From positions 281,655-345,654 of the forward strand of contig NZ_CADFDK010000004.1 of NCBI RefSeq assembly GCF_902832885.1: a stretch of DNA of 64,000 bases, given 5' to 3'. Of this stretch, positions 11,660 through 19,867 are shown in pieces. Each line of letters begins with the position of its first letter. Positions within the stretch are counted from its first letter, which is position 1. Source of the DNA: Burkholderia seminalis DSM 23518. Lineage in GTDB: Bacteria; Pseudomonadota; Gammaproteobacteria; Burkholderiales; Burkholderiaceae. Below the pieces are notes generated by a model that worked only from the letters and a program-made list of their open reading frames with translations, searched no databases and was not told the origin of the DNA. A program made the translations under genes and the position numbers.

Positions 11660-12924
11660 CACGGTCCGCGCTCCCCGTTTCCGCTTCCCGCATGCCGCGC
11701 CCGACGCTGCAAAGCGTGCTGCGTCGGGCGCACCTGCGCCTCGCGTTCATCGCGGTGACGATGGCGGCCGTGTCGTTGATCGTCGTCGCCGTGATCGCGT
11801 TGCGCGCGTACGCGGGCAACAACCTGAACCTGCTCGCGCGCTCGCTCGGTTACACGGTCGAGGCGGCGCTCGTGTTCGGCGATCGCGTCGCGGCGAACGA
11901 GGCGATCGGATTGATCGCCAGCGACGAGGATGTCGCACAGGTGGTCGTCACGGACAGCAAGGGACAACTGTTCGCGACGTGGCAATTGCCTGCCGGCAAC
12001 GGCATCGCGCGGCTCGAACGCGCCGTGGCGGATGCGGCGCTGCCCGGGCCGGTGACCGTCCCGGTGCTGCACGACGGCATCATTGTCGGACACGTCGTCG
12101 TGCGCGGGCGCGGCCATCAGTTCTTCGGCTTCCTGCTTGGCGGCGTGGGCGGCATTCTCGGCTGCCTGGCCGTCAGCGTGTTCGGCGCGTATGTCAGCTC
12201 GAAGCGTCTGCTGCGCAACATCGTTTCGCCGCTGCGCGCGCTGGCGGGCGTCGCTCACGCGGTGCGGCGCGAGCGCGCCTTTGCGCGGCGCGTCGAACCG
12301 GTGGCGATCGCCGAACTGAACCAGCTCGGCGACGACTTCAATGCATTGCTCGACGAATTCGAGGACTGGCAGAACACGCTGCGCGACGAGAACGCGTCGC
12401 TCGAGCACAAGGCGACGCACGATGCGCTCACGGGGCTGCCCAACCGCGCGCAGTTCGAATCGCGCCTCGCGCTTGCGCTGTGCGACGCGACTTTGACGGG
12501 GCAGCGGGTTGCCGTCCTGTATCTCGACTGCGACCGCTTCAAGGAAATCAACGATTGTCTCGGCCACGATGCCGGCGACGCGGTGCTGGTCGGCATCGCG
12601 TCGCGGCTGCGTACGCAGGTGCGCGAGGCCGATCTCGTCGCCCGTCTGGGCGGCGACGAATTTGCGGTGATGCTGGCGGCGGTGCCCGAAGCGGGCAGCG
12701 TATGCCGGATCGCCGACGGGATTTTGTCCGGCATGGCGCCGTCGATCGAGCTGTCCGACGGCCGCATGGTGGCCACCATGATGAGTGCCGGCGTTGCGCT
12801 GTATCCCGATCACGCGTCGGACGCGAGCGGCCTGCTGCGGGCGGCGGATGCCGCGATGTACCGCGCCAAGCGTGCGCGGCCGGGCTCCTGGCAATTGGCG
12901 GAGGGGGTGGTCGGATCGGCTTGA
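11656..12924 (+). CDS. Membrane diguanylate cyclase, YfiN/TpbB-like (HAMP-GGDEF)
   Basis: A 422-residue inner-membrane protein. TM1 lies near residues 28-50, a periplasmic CHASE8-like sensor domain follows, TM2 is near 155-175, then comes a HAMP linker (VSPLRALAGVAHAV) and a C-terminal GGDEF domain starting at HDALTGLPNR. The catalytic motif GGDEF (332-336) is intact, and an RxxD inhibitory site (R323-D326) sits five residues upstream, so it should synthesise cyclic-di-GMP with product inhibition. It overlaps the YfiR-like gene by 4 bp and is followed by a YfiB-like gene, the same R-N-B order as in Pseudomonas. Its expected output is biofilm/aggregation control. Confidence 0.92.
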   Translation: MTRSALPVSASRMPRPTLQSVLRRAHLRLAFIAVTMAAVSLIVVAVIALRAYAGNNLNLLARSLGYTVEAALVFGDRVAANEAIGLIASDEDVAQVVVTDSKGQLFATWQLPAGNGIARLERAVADAALPGPVTVPVLHDGIIVGHVVVRGRGHQFFGFLLGGVGGILGCLAVSVFGAYVSSKRLLRNIVSPLRALAGVAHAVRRERAFARRVEPVAIAELNQLGDDFNALLDEFEDWQNTLRDENASLEHKATHDALTGLPNRAQFESRLALALCDATLTGQRVAVLYLDCDRFKEINDCLGHDAGDAVLVGIASRLRTQVREADLVARLGGDEFAVMLAAVPEAGSVCRIADGILSGMAPSIELSDGRMVATMMSAGVALYPDHASDASGLLRAADAAMYRAKRARPGSWQLAEGVVGSA

Positions 12925-13011
12925 GGATGAACGTTTCGCGCCGCGGGCGAGGCCGCGGCAGCGATTGACAAGAAGCGCGTTCAACAAGGGCGCACTCGAA
13001 GGGGATGCGAA

Positions 13012-13528
13012 ATGAACCACTCGTTTCCTGTAAGCATGGAGCGGCTGTGCGTGGGAAGCGCATTGCTGCTGGGCATGCTGCTGGGGGGGCTGCAAGACGC
13101 CGCCGCCGCCGCTTCATCGCGGGCTGACGCAGACGCAGGTCACGGCGCTGAAATCAGCCGGGTTCCAGGAGACTGGACAGGGGTTCGAGTTCGGGTCCAC
13201 CGGGCCCATTCTGTTTGATTTCGACCGGTACAACCTCAAGCCGGACGTGCGGCGGATCGTCGAACGGATCGGGCGGACGCTGCGGTCGTCGGGGATCAAC
13301 GGCGTGCGGGTGTATGGCTACTCGGATGACAGCGGGACGGAGAAATACGATCTCGAGTTGTCGAAGCGGCGGGCGGAGGTGGTGGCCGCCGAGCTGGTCG
13401 ACGTCGGGCTGGATGCGAAGCAGATCGCGATCGCGGGGAAAGGGAAGCGTGATCCGGTAGGGGATAACCGGACGCCGGCCGGGCGGGCGCAGAATCGGCG
13501 GGCGGCGATTGTGATTTCGCCGAGGTGA
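13012..13528 (+). pseudogene. YfiB-like OmpA-family lipoprotein, frameshifted in a poly-G tract
   Basis: An ATG at 13012 opens a signal sequence (ALLLGMLLGG) that, as written, runs out of frame after a run of seven G (13083-13089) and stops at 13218. With six G it would read LLGMLLGGC-KTPPPP, a proper lipobox Cys, and continue to GFEFGSTGPILFDFDRYNL and an OmpA peptidoglycan-binding domain ending AGRAQNRRAAIVISPR at 13528 (171 residues). YfiB relieves YfiR repression of YfiN at the outer membrane. The +1 G therefore disables the activating arm of the system, or is a phase-variable OFF state, or is an assembly error. Confidence 0.8.
13083..13089 (+). repeat. G7 homopolymer at the yfiB lipobox
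   Basis: Seven consecutive G within the codons for the lipobox Gly-Gly-Cys. A length of six restores the lipoprotein reading frame; seven truncates it. Homopolymeric G in a signal-peptide region is a typical slippage site. Confidence 0.8.
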
Positions 13529-13717
13529 CGGGCATCGTTGTTCTGCGTGAAGCGCGATGCCGGCAGGCAAGACAGTCCGCGTTGGCACGCTACGCACGCG
13601 TAGCGGAATGGCGCTGTATCGCCAGTTCCAGTCGTCAGCTCGAACCAACGCGCGGCGACTTGGGCAACCGCTGTTGCTTCAGCGCCGACCTGAACCATGC
13701 GTTGGTCGCCGCGAGGA

Positions 13718-14428
13718 TCAGGTGCCGTAGATGTTTTCGCAGAGCGCGACACTCGCGCCCAGCTTCCGGGACAGATCGGCGGCCGCATCCAGTTGCGGTC
13801 GATCCAGCTCGCCCGACTCGTATGCGGCGCTGAGACGAGACGCAGGACCGGAAAGCGTCAGTGCCGCCATGAACTTGTCGCCGGCGCCGAAGATCGGCAC
13901 CGCGAACGCTGCCGTGTGCACGTCGCGCGCACCCGCGGTGAAGAGGGGCAGCGCAGGCGGCTTGTCATAGATCGGTTCGCCGAGTCCCCAGAAGCGGATC
14001 ACCTGGCTGATGGCCGTGTCGTCGAGCGGCAGCATCGTCCCCGCGAGCCGCGTTTCACGCAGGCCTTCGGACGGCTCGGCCCGAAACAGGCAAAGCCGCT
14101 GCCCGCTGTCGTGCACGTAGTACGATGCGCTTTCCTTCGTCAGCGCGGCCAGCGCGTGCAGCGCCGGTTCAACCACCGTGGACAGATGGAACGACTGCTC
14201 GTACAGCTTGCCGAGGTACAGCACACGATGTCCCAGCGAATAGTTGCCGGATTGCGCTCGCACGACATAGCCCATTCGCTCCAGCGAGTTCATCAGCCGA
14301 TAGACCGTCGTCTTGTGCATGCCGGATGCCTGCGACAGCATCGCGAGTGACTGCGATTCGGCACCGGGCTTGAAGCAGTCCAGCAGCGAAAGCGCCTTTT
14401 CCACGGCAACGACCCCTTCATTTCCCAT
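13718..14428 (-). CDS. IclR-family transcriptional regulator
   Basis: A 236-residue IclR regulator: an N-terminal winged HTH (VEKALSLLDCF, then SQASGMHKTTVYRLMNSL) and a C-terminal effector domain (YVHDSGQRLCLFR, AVPIFGAGDKFMAALTLSGPASRL). ATG 14428 was chosen for its AGGAGAG Shine-Dalgarno; an upstream in-frame start would add 28 unrelated residues. It is divergent from the catabolic operon beginning at 14594, and the 165-bp gap contains two near-identical 15-bp elements. It is the probable ligand-responsive regulator of that operon. Activator or repressor cannot be decided from sequence. Confidence 0.9.
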   Translation of the reverse strand: MGNEGVVAVEKALSLLDCFKPGAESQSLAMLSQASGMHKTTVYRLMNSLERMGYVVRAQSGNYSLGHRVLYLGKLYEQSFHLSTVVEPALHALAALTKESASYYVHDSGQRLCLFRAEPSEGLRETRLAGTMLPLDDTAISQVIRFWGLGEPIYDKPPALPLFTAGARDVHTAAFAVPIFGAGDKFMAALTLSGPASRLSAAYESGELDRPQLDAAADLSRKLGASVALCENIYGT

Positions 14429-14458
14429 CTCTTCTCTCCTGTCGACATGCAACACGGA

Positions 14459-14572
14459 TTGTACAGAGTAAAATGATGGTTTACCACGTAAAAGGGTAAA
14501 CGCCAGTGCCATGATGCTCGCCCTCTGGTTATAGTGATTTCACTATGTACACCACTGTTGTACAGAGTACAA
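14459..14572. promoter_or_regulatory. Divergent control region with a duplicated TTGTACAGAGTACAA operator
   Basis: A perfect palindrome TTGTACAGAGTACAA (14558-14572) lies 21 bp before the operon start. A near copy TTGTACAGAGTAAAA (14459-14473) lies 30 bp before the IclR gene start; the two differ at one of 15 positions. Between them an inverted repeat GTTTACC (14479-14485) / GGTAAAC (14495-14501) with a 9-bp spacer is also present. Paired palindromes of about 15 bp flanking a divergent promoter are what IclR dimers and tetramers bind, so this is the likely operator set. Confidence 0.65.
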
Positions 14573-14593
14573 CGCACAACCCGAGGTCGAATC

Positions 14594-15292
14594 ATGAGCA
14601 AGCCACCCGTCAGCACTTCCCCGATCATTCGCGACATCGAACGCGTGTCGCCCGAACTCGTTCAGGCCGCCGCCCGCTATCAAGCGGCGATCCTGGCCGA
14701 CGTCGCCGGCCGCCGCGGCACCGTGCATGGCCGCGTGCGGCCGCTGTCGCCGAAGATGAAGGTCGCCGGCCCCGCGATCACGGTCGAAGTCCGCGTGGGC
14801 GACAACCTGGCGATCCATGCGGCGCTCGCCGTCGCGAAGCCGGGCGACGTCGTCGTGGTCGACGGCAAGGGCGACATCTCGTGCGCGCTGCTCGGCGAAA
14901 TCATGGCGGCGCAGGCGAAGGCGAGCGGCATCGCCGGCATCATCATCGATGGCGCGGTGCGCGATGCGCATGAACTGGCCAACGGCGACTATCCGATCTT
15001 CTCGGCCGGCCTCAATCCGTGCGGCCCGACCAAAAGTGTCGCGGGGCGCGTGAATGCGCCGATCTCGCTGGGCGGCACGGCGGTCAATCCGGGCGACCTG
15101 GTGGTCGGCGACGCCGACGGCGTCGTCGTCGTTGCGCGCGCCGACGTCGCGCGCATCGTCGATCTGGCGCAGAAAAAGCTCGATGCCGAAACGGCGCGTA
15201 TCGCGGCGATCCACAAGGGCGACGTTCGTCCGGGCTGGATCGAGAAGGAACTGCGCGCAGCCGGCATGCTGGCCGAAGGCGAGGCGCTGTGA
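14594..15292 (+). CDS. RraA-like / HMG-CHA aldolase family protein
   Basis: A 232-residue RraA-superfamily protein. The core has GDVVVVDGKGDISCALLGE, AKASGIAGIIIDGAVRDAHEL (the G-x-VRD motif whose Arg and Asp bind substrate and metal in pyruvate aldolases) and a GDLVVGDADGVVVV segment. Relatives include LigK/GalC 4-carboxy-4-hydroxy-2-oxoadipate aldolase as well as non-catalytic RraA. In a catabolic operon with two COG3618 hydrolases an aldolase role is more likely. ATG 14594 is chosen; an earlier in-frame start at 14534 would lie within the operator. It overlaps the next gene by one base. Confidence 0.82.
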   Translation: MSKPPVSTSPIIRDIERVSPELVQAAARYQAAILADVAGRRGTVHGRVRPLSPKMKVAGPAITVEVRVGDNLAIHAALAVAKPGDVVVVDGKGDISCALLGEIMAAQAKASGIAGIIIDGAVRDAHELANGDYPIFSAGLNPCGPTKSVAGRVNAPISLGGTAVNPGDLVVGDADGVVVVARADVARIVDLAQKKLDAETARIAAIHKGDVRPGWIEKELRAAGMLAEGEAL

Positions 15293-16239
15293 TGCAGACC
15301 GCTTCGCATAAGCCCGTCGTCCTCGTGACCGCCGCCGACCTTGCGGCTCAAGCGCTCGACATGCTCACGCAGTTCGACGTCGTGTTCGCCGGCAAGCAGC
15401 CGACCGAAGACGACATCGTCGCGCTCTGCATCGCGCACAAGCCGGTCGCGATCATCGTCCGGTACGGCAAGATCAACGCGCGCATCATGGACGCCGCCGA
15501 AAACCTGCAGGTGATTTCGAAGCACGGCAGCGGCATCGACGTGATCGATCAGGACGCCGCCGCCGCACGCGGCATCGCGGTGCGTGCCGCGGTCGGCGCG
15601 AATGCGGCCGCCGTCGCCGAGCACGCATGGGCGCTGCTGCTCGCGTGTGCGAAGTCGGTTCCGCAGCTCGATTCCCGCATGCGCGAAGGCCATTGGGACA
15701 AGTCGACGCACAAGTCCGTCGAACTCGACGGCCGCACGCTCGGCCTCGTCGGGCTTGGCGCGATCGGCCGGCGCGTGGCCGCGATCGGCGCGGCGTTCGG
15801 CATGAAGGTTGTCGCGTTCGATCCGTTCGCGAAGGAAGTGCCCGCCGGTGTGAAGCGGGTGCCGCTCGACACGCTGTACGCGGAGTCGGACGTCGTGTCG
15901 CTGCATTGTCCGTTGACGGCCGACAACCGCCGGATGCTCGACCGCGACACGCTCGCGCGTTTCAAGCGCGGCGCGATCCTCGTCAATACCGCCCGCGGCG
16001 GCTTGATCGACGAAGCCGCGCTTGCCGACGCACTGACGAGCGGCCACTTGCGCGCGGCCGGGCTCGACAGCTTCGACGTGGAACCGATGACGGTGCCGCA
16101 CCCGTTCCAGCAGATCCCCAACGCGATTCTGTCTCCGCATGTCGGCGGCGTGAGCGATGCCGCCTACGTGAACATGGGCAAGGGCGCGGCCGCCAACCTC
16201 CTCGCGGTGCTGGACGAACGCGCGCACAGCGCGGCTTGA
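15292..16239 (+). CDS. D-isomer-specific 2-hydroxyacid dehydrogenase
   Basis: A 315-residue NAD(P)-dependent dehydrogenase of the phosphoglycerate-dehydrogenase type, without an ACT regulatory domain. The Rossmann motif GLVGLGAIGRR starts near residue 150. The catalytic Arg lies in NTARGGLIDE, a Glu in DSFDVEP and the His in SPHVGGVSDAAY. It would interconvert a 2-keto acid and a D-2-hydroxy acid. The TGATG overlap with the aldolase-like gene implies translational coupling and a shared pathway. The substrate is unknown. Confidence 0.88.
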   Translation: MQTASHKPVVLVTAADLAAQALDMLTQFDVVFAGKQPTEDDIVALCIAHKPVAIIVRYGKINARIMDAAENLQVISKHGSGIDVIDQDAAAARGIAVRAAVGANAAAVAEHAWALLLACAKSVPQLDSRMREGHWDKSTHKSVELDGRTLGLVGLGAIGRRVAAIGAAFGMKVVAFDPFAKEVPAGVKRVPLDTLYAESDVVSLHCPLTADNRRMLDRDTLARFKRGAILVNTARGGLIDEAALADALTSGHLRAAGLDSFDVEPMTVPHPFQQIPNAILSPHVGGVSDAAYVNMGKGAAANLLAVLDERAHSAA

Positions 16240-16260
16240 ACCCTGGACATCGAGGTACGC

Positions 16261-17190
16261 ATGTTTTATCTGACGAGTCCCGACGTGCGCGAAGCCGAAG
16301 TCTTCACGCGCATGCCGGAGAAGTTTCGCAAGCCGGACGTCCGCACGGAATGGGCGCGCGCGAATCGCGGCGGAATGGTCACGGATTCCTTTCTCGAAGG
16401 GCCGGTCTGGGATCCGGACGGTTACCTGTTCGTTACCGACATTCCGCACGGGCGCATCTTCCGCATTTCACCGTCAGGTGACTGGGAACTCGTCGCCGAA
16501 TACGACGGCGAGCCCAACGGGATGAAGCGCTTCGATGCATCGCATCTGATCATCACCGACTACCGGAACGGCGTGATGCTGCTCGATATCGAGCGCGGTG
16601 AAGTCCGCCCGTATCTCGAGCGCCGCAACACCGAGCGCTTCAAGGGCGTGAACGACCTGACGTTCGACTCGGCCGGCAACCTCTATTTCACCGACCAGGG
16701 GCAGACCGGACTGCACGATCCGACGGGCCGCGTGTACCGGCTGTCGCCCGACGGCAAGCTCGACATGCTGCTCGATACCTGCCCGAGCCCGAACGGGCTC
16801 GTCCTGTCGCGCGACGAGAAGGTGCTGTTCGTCGCGATGACGCGCGGCAATGCCGTGTGGCGCATGCCGCTGCAGGCCGACGGCTCGGTCACGAAGGTCA
16901 GCCAGTTCTTCACGTCCTACGGACCGAGCGGCCCCGACGGCCTCACCGTCGATCTCGATGGCCGCCTGTTCGTCGCGAATCCGGGGCTCGGCCGCGTGTG
17001 GGTGCTCAACCACTGCGCGGAGCCCGTCGAGATCCTGACCGGACCGAAAGGCGCGTCGCTCACGAGCGTGTGCTTCGGCGGCCCGGACATGAAGACGCTT
17101 TTCATCACCGAAGCGACGTCGGGTTCCATCCTGAAAGCGGACATGACCGTTGCCGGCCCGCTGCCGAAACAGGCAGCGAAGCAGGACTGA
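16261..17190 (+). CDS. SMP-30/gluconolactonase family protein
   Basis: A 309-residue six-bladed beta-propeller lactonase. The family calcium-site motifs are visible: FLEGPVWDPDG with the metal-binding Glu, KGVNDLTFDSAGNLYFTD with Asn, and SGPDGLTVDLDG with Asp. Relatives hydrolyse gluconolactone and other sugar or organic-acid lactones. No signal peptide is seen. It is separated by 21 bp from the dehydrogenase and belongs to the same operon, suggesting that the substrate or an intermediate is a lactone. Confidence 0.88.
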   Translation: MFYLTSPDVREAEVFTRMPEKFRKPDVRTEWARANRGGMVTDSFLEGPVWDPDGYLFVTDIPHGRIFRISPSGDWELVAEYDGEPNGMKRFDASHLIITDYRNGVMLLDIERGEVRPYLERRNTERFKGVNDLTFDSAGNLYFTDQGQTGLHDPTGRVYRLSPDGKLDMLLDTCPSPNGLVLSRDEKVLFVAMTRGNAVWRMPLQADGSVTKVSQFFTSYGPSGPDGLTVDLDGRLFVANPGLGRVWVLNHCAEPVEILTGPKGASLTSVCFGGPDMKTLFITEATSGSILKADMTVAGPLPKQAAKQD

Positions 17191-17275
17191 GACCACGAGC
17201 CGGGAAGCCGCGCGTCGGCTTCCCGCCCGCATGCCGAAAGATCGCGCCGCCAGCCGCGCGACGAAGGAGACAAGC

Positions 17276-18655
17276 ATGACCATTTCGCACGTGCTGCATG
17301 CCGGCGAGGACGCACCGCGCGCCGCCGCGCAAGCCGCGGAGCGCCTGACCGCCGACGATTACGCGGCCAGCGAGCGCACGCTCGCCAAGGCGTTCCGGCG
17401 CATTCTGCCGTTCATTTTCGTCTGCTACGTGATCAGTTATCTCGACAGGACCAACGTCGGTTTTGCCGCGCTGACGATGAACAAGGATCTCGGTCTCACG
17501 GCCGAGCAGTTCGGCATCGGCGCCGGCCTGTTCTTCATCGGCTATTTCCTGTTCGAGATTCCGAGCAACCTGATCATGCAGAAGGTCGGCGCGCGCGTGT
17601 GGATCGCGAGAATCATGATCACGTGGGGCCTGTTCTCGATGGCGACGGCGTTCGTCGTCGGCCCGAAGAGCTTTGCGGCCGCGCGCTTTCTGCTCGGGCT
17701 CGCCGAGGCAGGATTCACGCCCGGCATCTATCTGTATTTCACGCACTGGTTTCCCGGCAAGTGGCGCGCGAAGGTGACGGCCGCGTTCCTCGTCGGCATT
17801 CCCGTCGCGAACATGATCGGCTCGCCGATTTCCGGCGCGCTGCTCGAACTCGGCGGCCTGCACGGGCTGCGCAGCTGGCAGTGGCTGCTGCTGATCGAAG
17901 GCGTGCCGGCCGTGGTGCTCGGCATCGCGTGCCTGTTCGTGCTGGCCGACCGTCCCGAGAAAGCGGCGTGGCTCGGTGACGAAGAGAAGGCGTCGCTCGC
18001 GAAGCGCCTCGCGTTCGAGCAGCGCGACATCGGCGCGAAGCATGGCAGCGACCTGCGCGACGCCATGACGAACTGGCGCGTGTTCGTGCTCGCGTTCATC
18101 AACTTCTGCGGGATCGTCGGCTCGCTCGGCGTCGGCTTGTGGATGCCGCAGATCATCCGGCAGTTCGGCGTCGAACACGCGGTGGTCGGCTGGCTGACGG
18201 CGATTCCGTATGCGATCGGTGCCGGCGCGATGCTCTGGTGGGCGCGGGTCGCCAATCGCGCGGCCAACCGCATTCCGTACGTCGCCGGTGCACTGGCCGT
18301 CGCCGCCGGAGCGCTGTGCGCGAGCGCCTTCATTCACGCGCCGGCTTTCAAGCTGATCGCGCTGTGCGTCACGGTGAGCGGGATCCTCGCGTTCCAGGCG
18401 ACTTACTGGGCCATTCCGTCCGGATTCCTCACCGGGCGGGCCGCCGCCGGCGGCCTCGCGCTGATCGTGTCGGTCGGCAACCTCGGCGGCTTCGTCGGAC
18501 CGTCGCTGATCGGTGCGCTCAAGCAGTTCTCCGGCGGTTTCACCACGCCGCTCGTCGCCGTGTCGGCCGTGCTGCTGCTCGGTGCGCTGACCATTGCATG
18601 GCTCGGCGATCCGGGCTCGTGCGCCGGCGAAGCGCCCGCCGCCCGCAGGACGTGA
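17276..18655 (+). CDS. MFS transporter, anion:cation symporter (ACS) family
   Basis: A 459-residue, twelve-segment MFS permease. It has an N-terminal cytoplasmic extension of about 45 residues and the ACS hallmarks YLDRTNVGFAALTMNKDLGL after TM1, FEIPSNLIMQKVGARVWIARIMITWG across TM2-TM4, and EAGFTPGIYLYFTHWFP. ACS members import organic anions such as tartrate, hexuronates, phthalate or 4-hydroxyphenylacetate. ATG 17276 has AAGGAGA upstream. It is one of two ACS permeases in this operon; the second is at 23438. Confidence 0.9.
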   Translation: MTISHVLHAGEDAPRAAAQAAERLTADDYAASERTLAKAFRRILPFIFVCYVISYLDRTNVGFAALTMNKDLGLTAEQFGIGAGLFFIGYFLFEIPSNLIMQKVGARVWIARIMITWGLFSMATAFVVGPKSFAAARFLLGLAEAGFTPGIYLYFTHWFPGKWRAKVTAAFLVGIPVANMIGSPISGALLELGGLHGLRSWQWLLLIEGVPAVVLGIACLFVLADRPEKAAWLGDEEKASLAKRLAFEQRDIGAKHGSDLRDAMTNWRVFVLAFINFCGIVGSLGVGLWMPQIIRQFGVEHAVVGWLTAIPYAIGAGAMLWWARVANRAANRIPYVAGALAVAAGALCASAFIHAPAFKLIALCVTVSGILAFQATYWAIPSGFLTGRAAAGGLALIVSVGNLGGFVGPSLIGALKQFSGGFTTPLVAVSAVLLLGALTIAWLGDPGSCAGEAPAARRT

Positions 18656-18701
18656 ATATTTCTTCGTCAGACCCACCCACAAAAAACAGTTTGGAGACTC
18701 C

Positions 18702-19857
18702 ATGTTGTCGAATCAGGCCAGCCAGAATGCCCGCCCGAAATCCCGCTTCGTGCTCGGCGCCGTCACCGTCGCGAGCGCGGCGTTGGGGGGGGGGCGGTGT
18801 CGCACATGCGCAAAGCAGCGTCACGCTGTACGGCATTGCCGACGTCGGCATCGAACACATCAACAATACGAGCACCGGCGGCGCGCAGACGCGCGAAGCA
18901 TCGGGCAACCTGTCCGGTTCGCGGTGGGGACTGAAGGGCGTCGAGGAGCTCGGCGGCGGCATGAAGGCCATTTTCCAGCTGGAAGACGGCTTCAACATCA
19001 ATGACGGCACGACCGCGCAGTCGACGAAAGGCCTCGGTGCGAACGCCGCCACGACATCGCGGATTTTCGGCCGGCAGGCGTGGGTGGGGCTGTCTTATCG
19101 AGGGCAGCAACTGACGTTCGGCCGCCAGAACTCGCTCTTCTACGAACAGGCCGTGGCGTTCGACCCGATGGGCGCGTCGTCGCGCTATTCGGTGCTGTCG
19201 CTCGACTACGCGGCGGCCGCGCGTATCGACAATTCGGCGAAATACACCGGCGTGTTCGGTCCGCTGACGGCGCAAGCGATGTACAGCACCCGCTACGACA
19301 CCGGATACGGCGCCGAGGTGCCGGGCGCGCAGCTCACCGGCCGCTTCTTCAGCGGCGCGCTGAGTTTCGCGCAGGGGCCGCTCGCCGCGAGCGTGTCGTA
19401 CGAGCAGCGCAACAGCAACACCGTCGCGACGAACACGGGCACCGAGCGTCGCGCGACGGCCGCCGCGTCGTATGCGATCGGACCGGTGAAGGGATTCGCC
19501 GGTTATCGCTACCTGCATGCGTCGAACGCGTTCCTGCCGGCGAACCCGATTCGTGTCGCGAACGGGTCCGAAGCCAGCGCGGCGAACCTGTACTGGGCCG
19601 GCGCGCAATACGCGGTGTCGCCGGCGTTCGTGGTCACGGCAACGGCGTATTACCAGGACGTGCATTCGACCAGTGCCGATCCGTGGCTCGCCGTGCTCTG
19701 TGCGGACTATCTGCTGTCGAAGCGCACCGATGTCTACGCGACGGCCGGTTTCGCGCGCAACAAGGGCGGCTCCGCACTTGGCGTGAACGGCTACGGCACG
19801 GTTGCACCCGATCACAACCAGACGGGCGTGGTGATCGGCATGCGCCAGAAATTCTAA
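18702..19857 (+). pseudogene. Gram-negative (OmpC-like) trimeric porin, frameshifted in a G10 tract
   Basis: ATG 18702 opens a Burkholderia-type porin signal peptide (SRFVLGAVTVASAALGGG) that goes out of frame after ten G (18785-18794). With nine G it reads GGGGVAHAQ-SSVTLYGIADVGIEH and remains open through strands such as GSRWGLKGVEELGGGMKAIFQLEDGF and LSYRGQQLTFGRQ to the terminal strand ending in Phe (VVIGMRQKF) at 19857, about 384 residues. It would let the operon's substrate through the outer membrane. As written no mature porin is made. Phase variation, mutation or homopolymer error all fit. Confidence 0.82.
18785..18794 (+). repeat. G10 homopolymer in the porin signal peptide
   Basis: Ten G in a row inside the signal-peptide coding region; nine would restore the porin frame. 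Like the yfiB tract it lies just before the mature protein. Confidence 0.85.
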
Positions 19858-19867
19858 GGCGATTGCG

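Noticed and set aside
13529-13717. Gap between yfiB and the IclR gene searched for a small gene or terminator
   Set aside because: No open frame with a ribosome site and no stable stem near the yfiB end was convincing.
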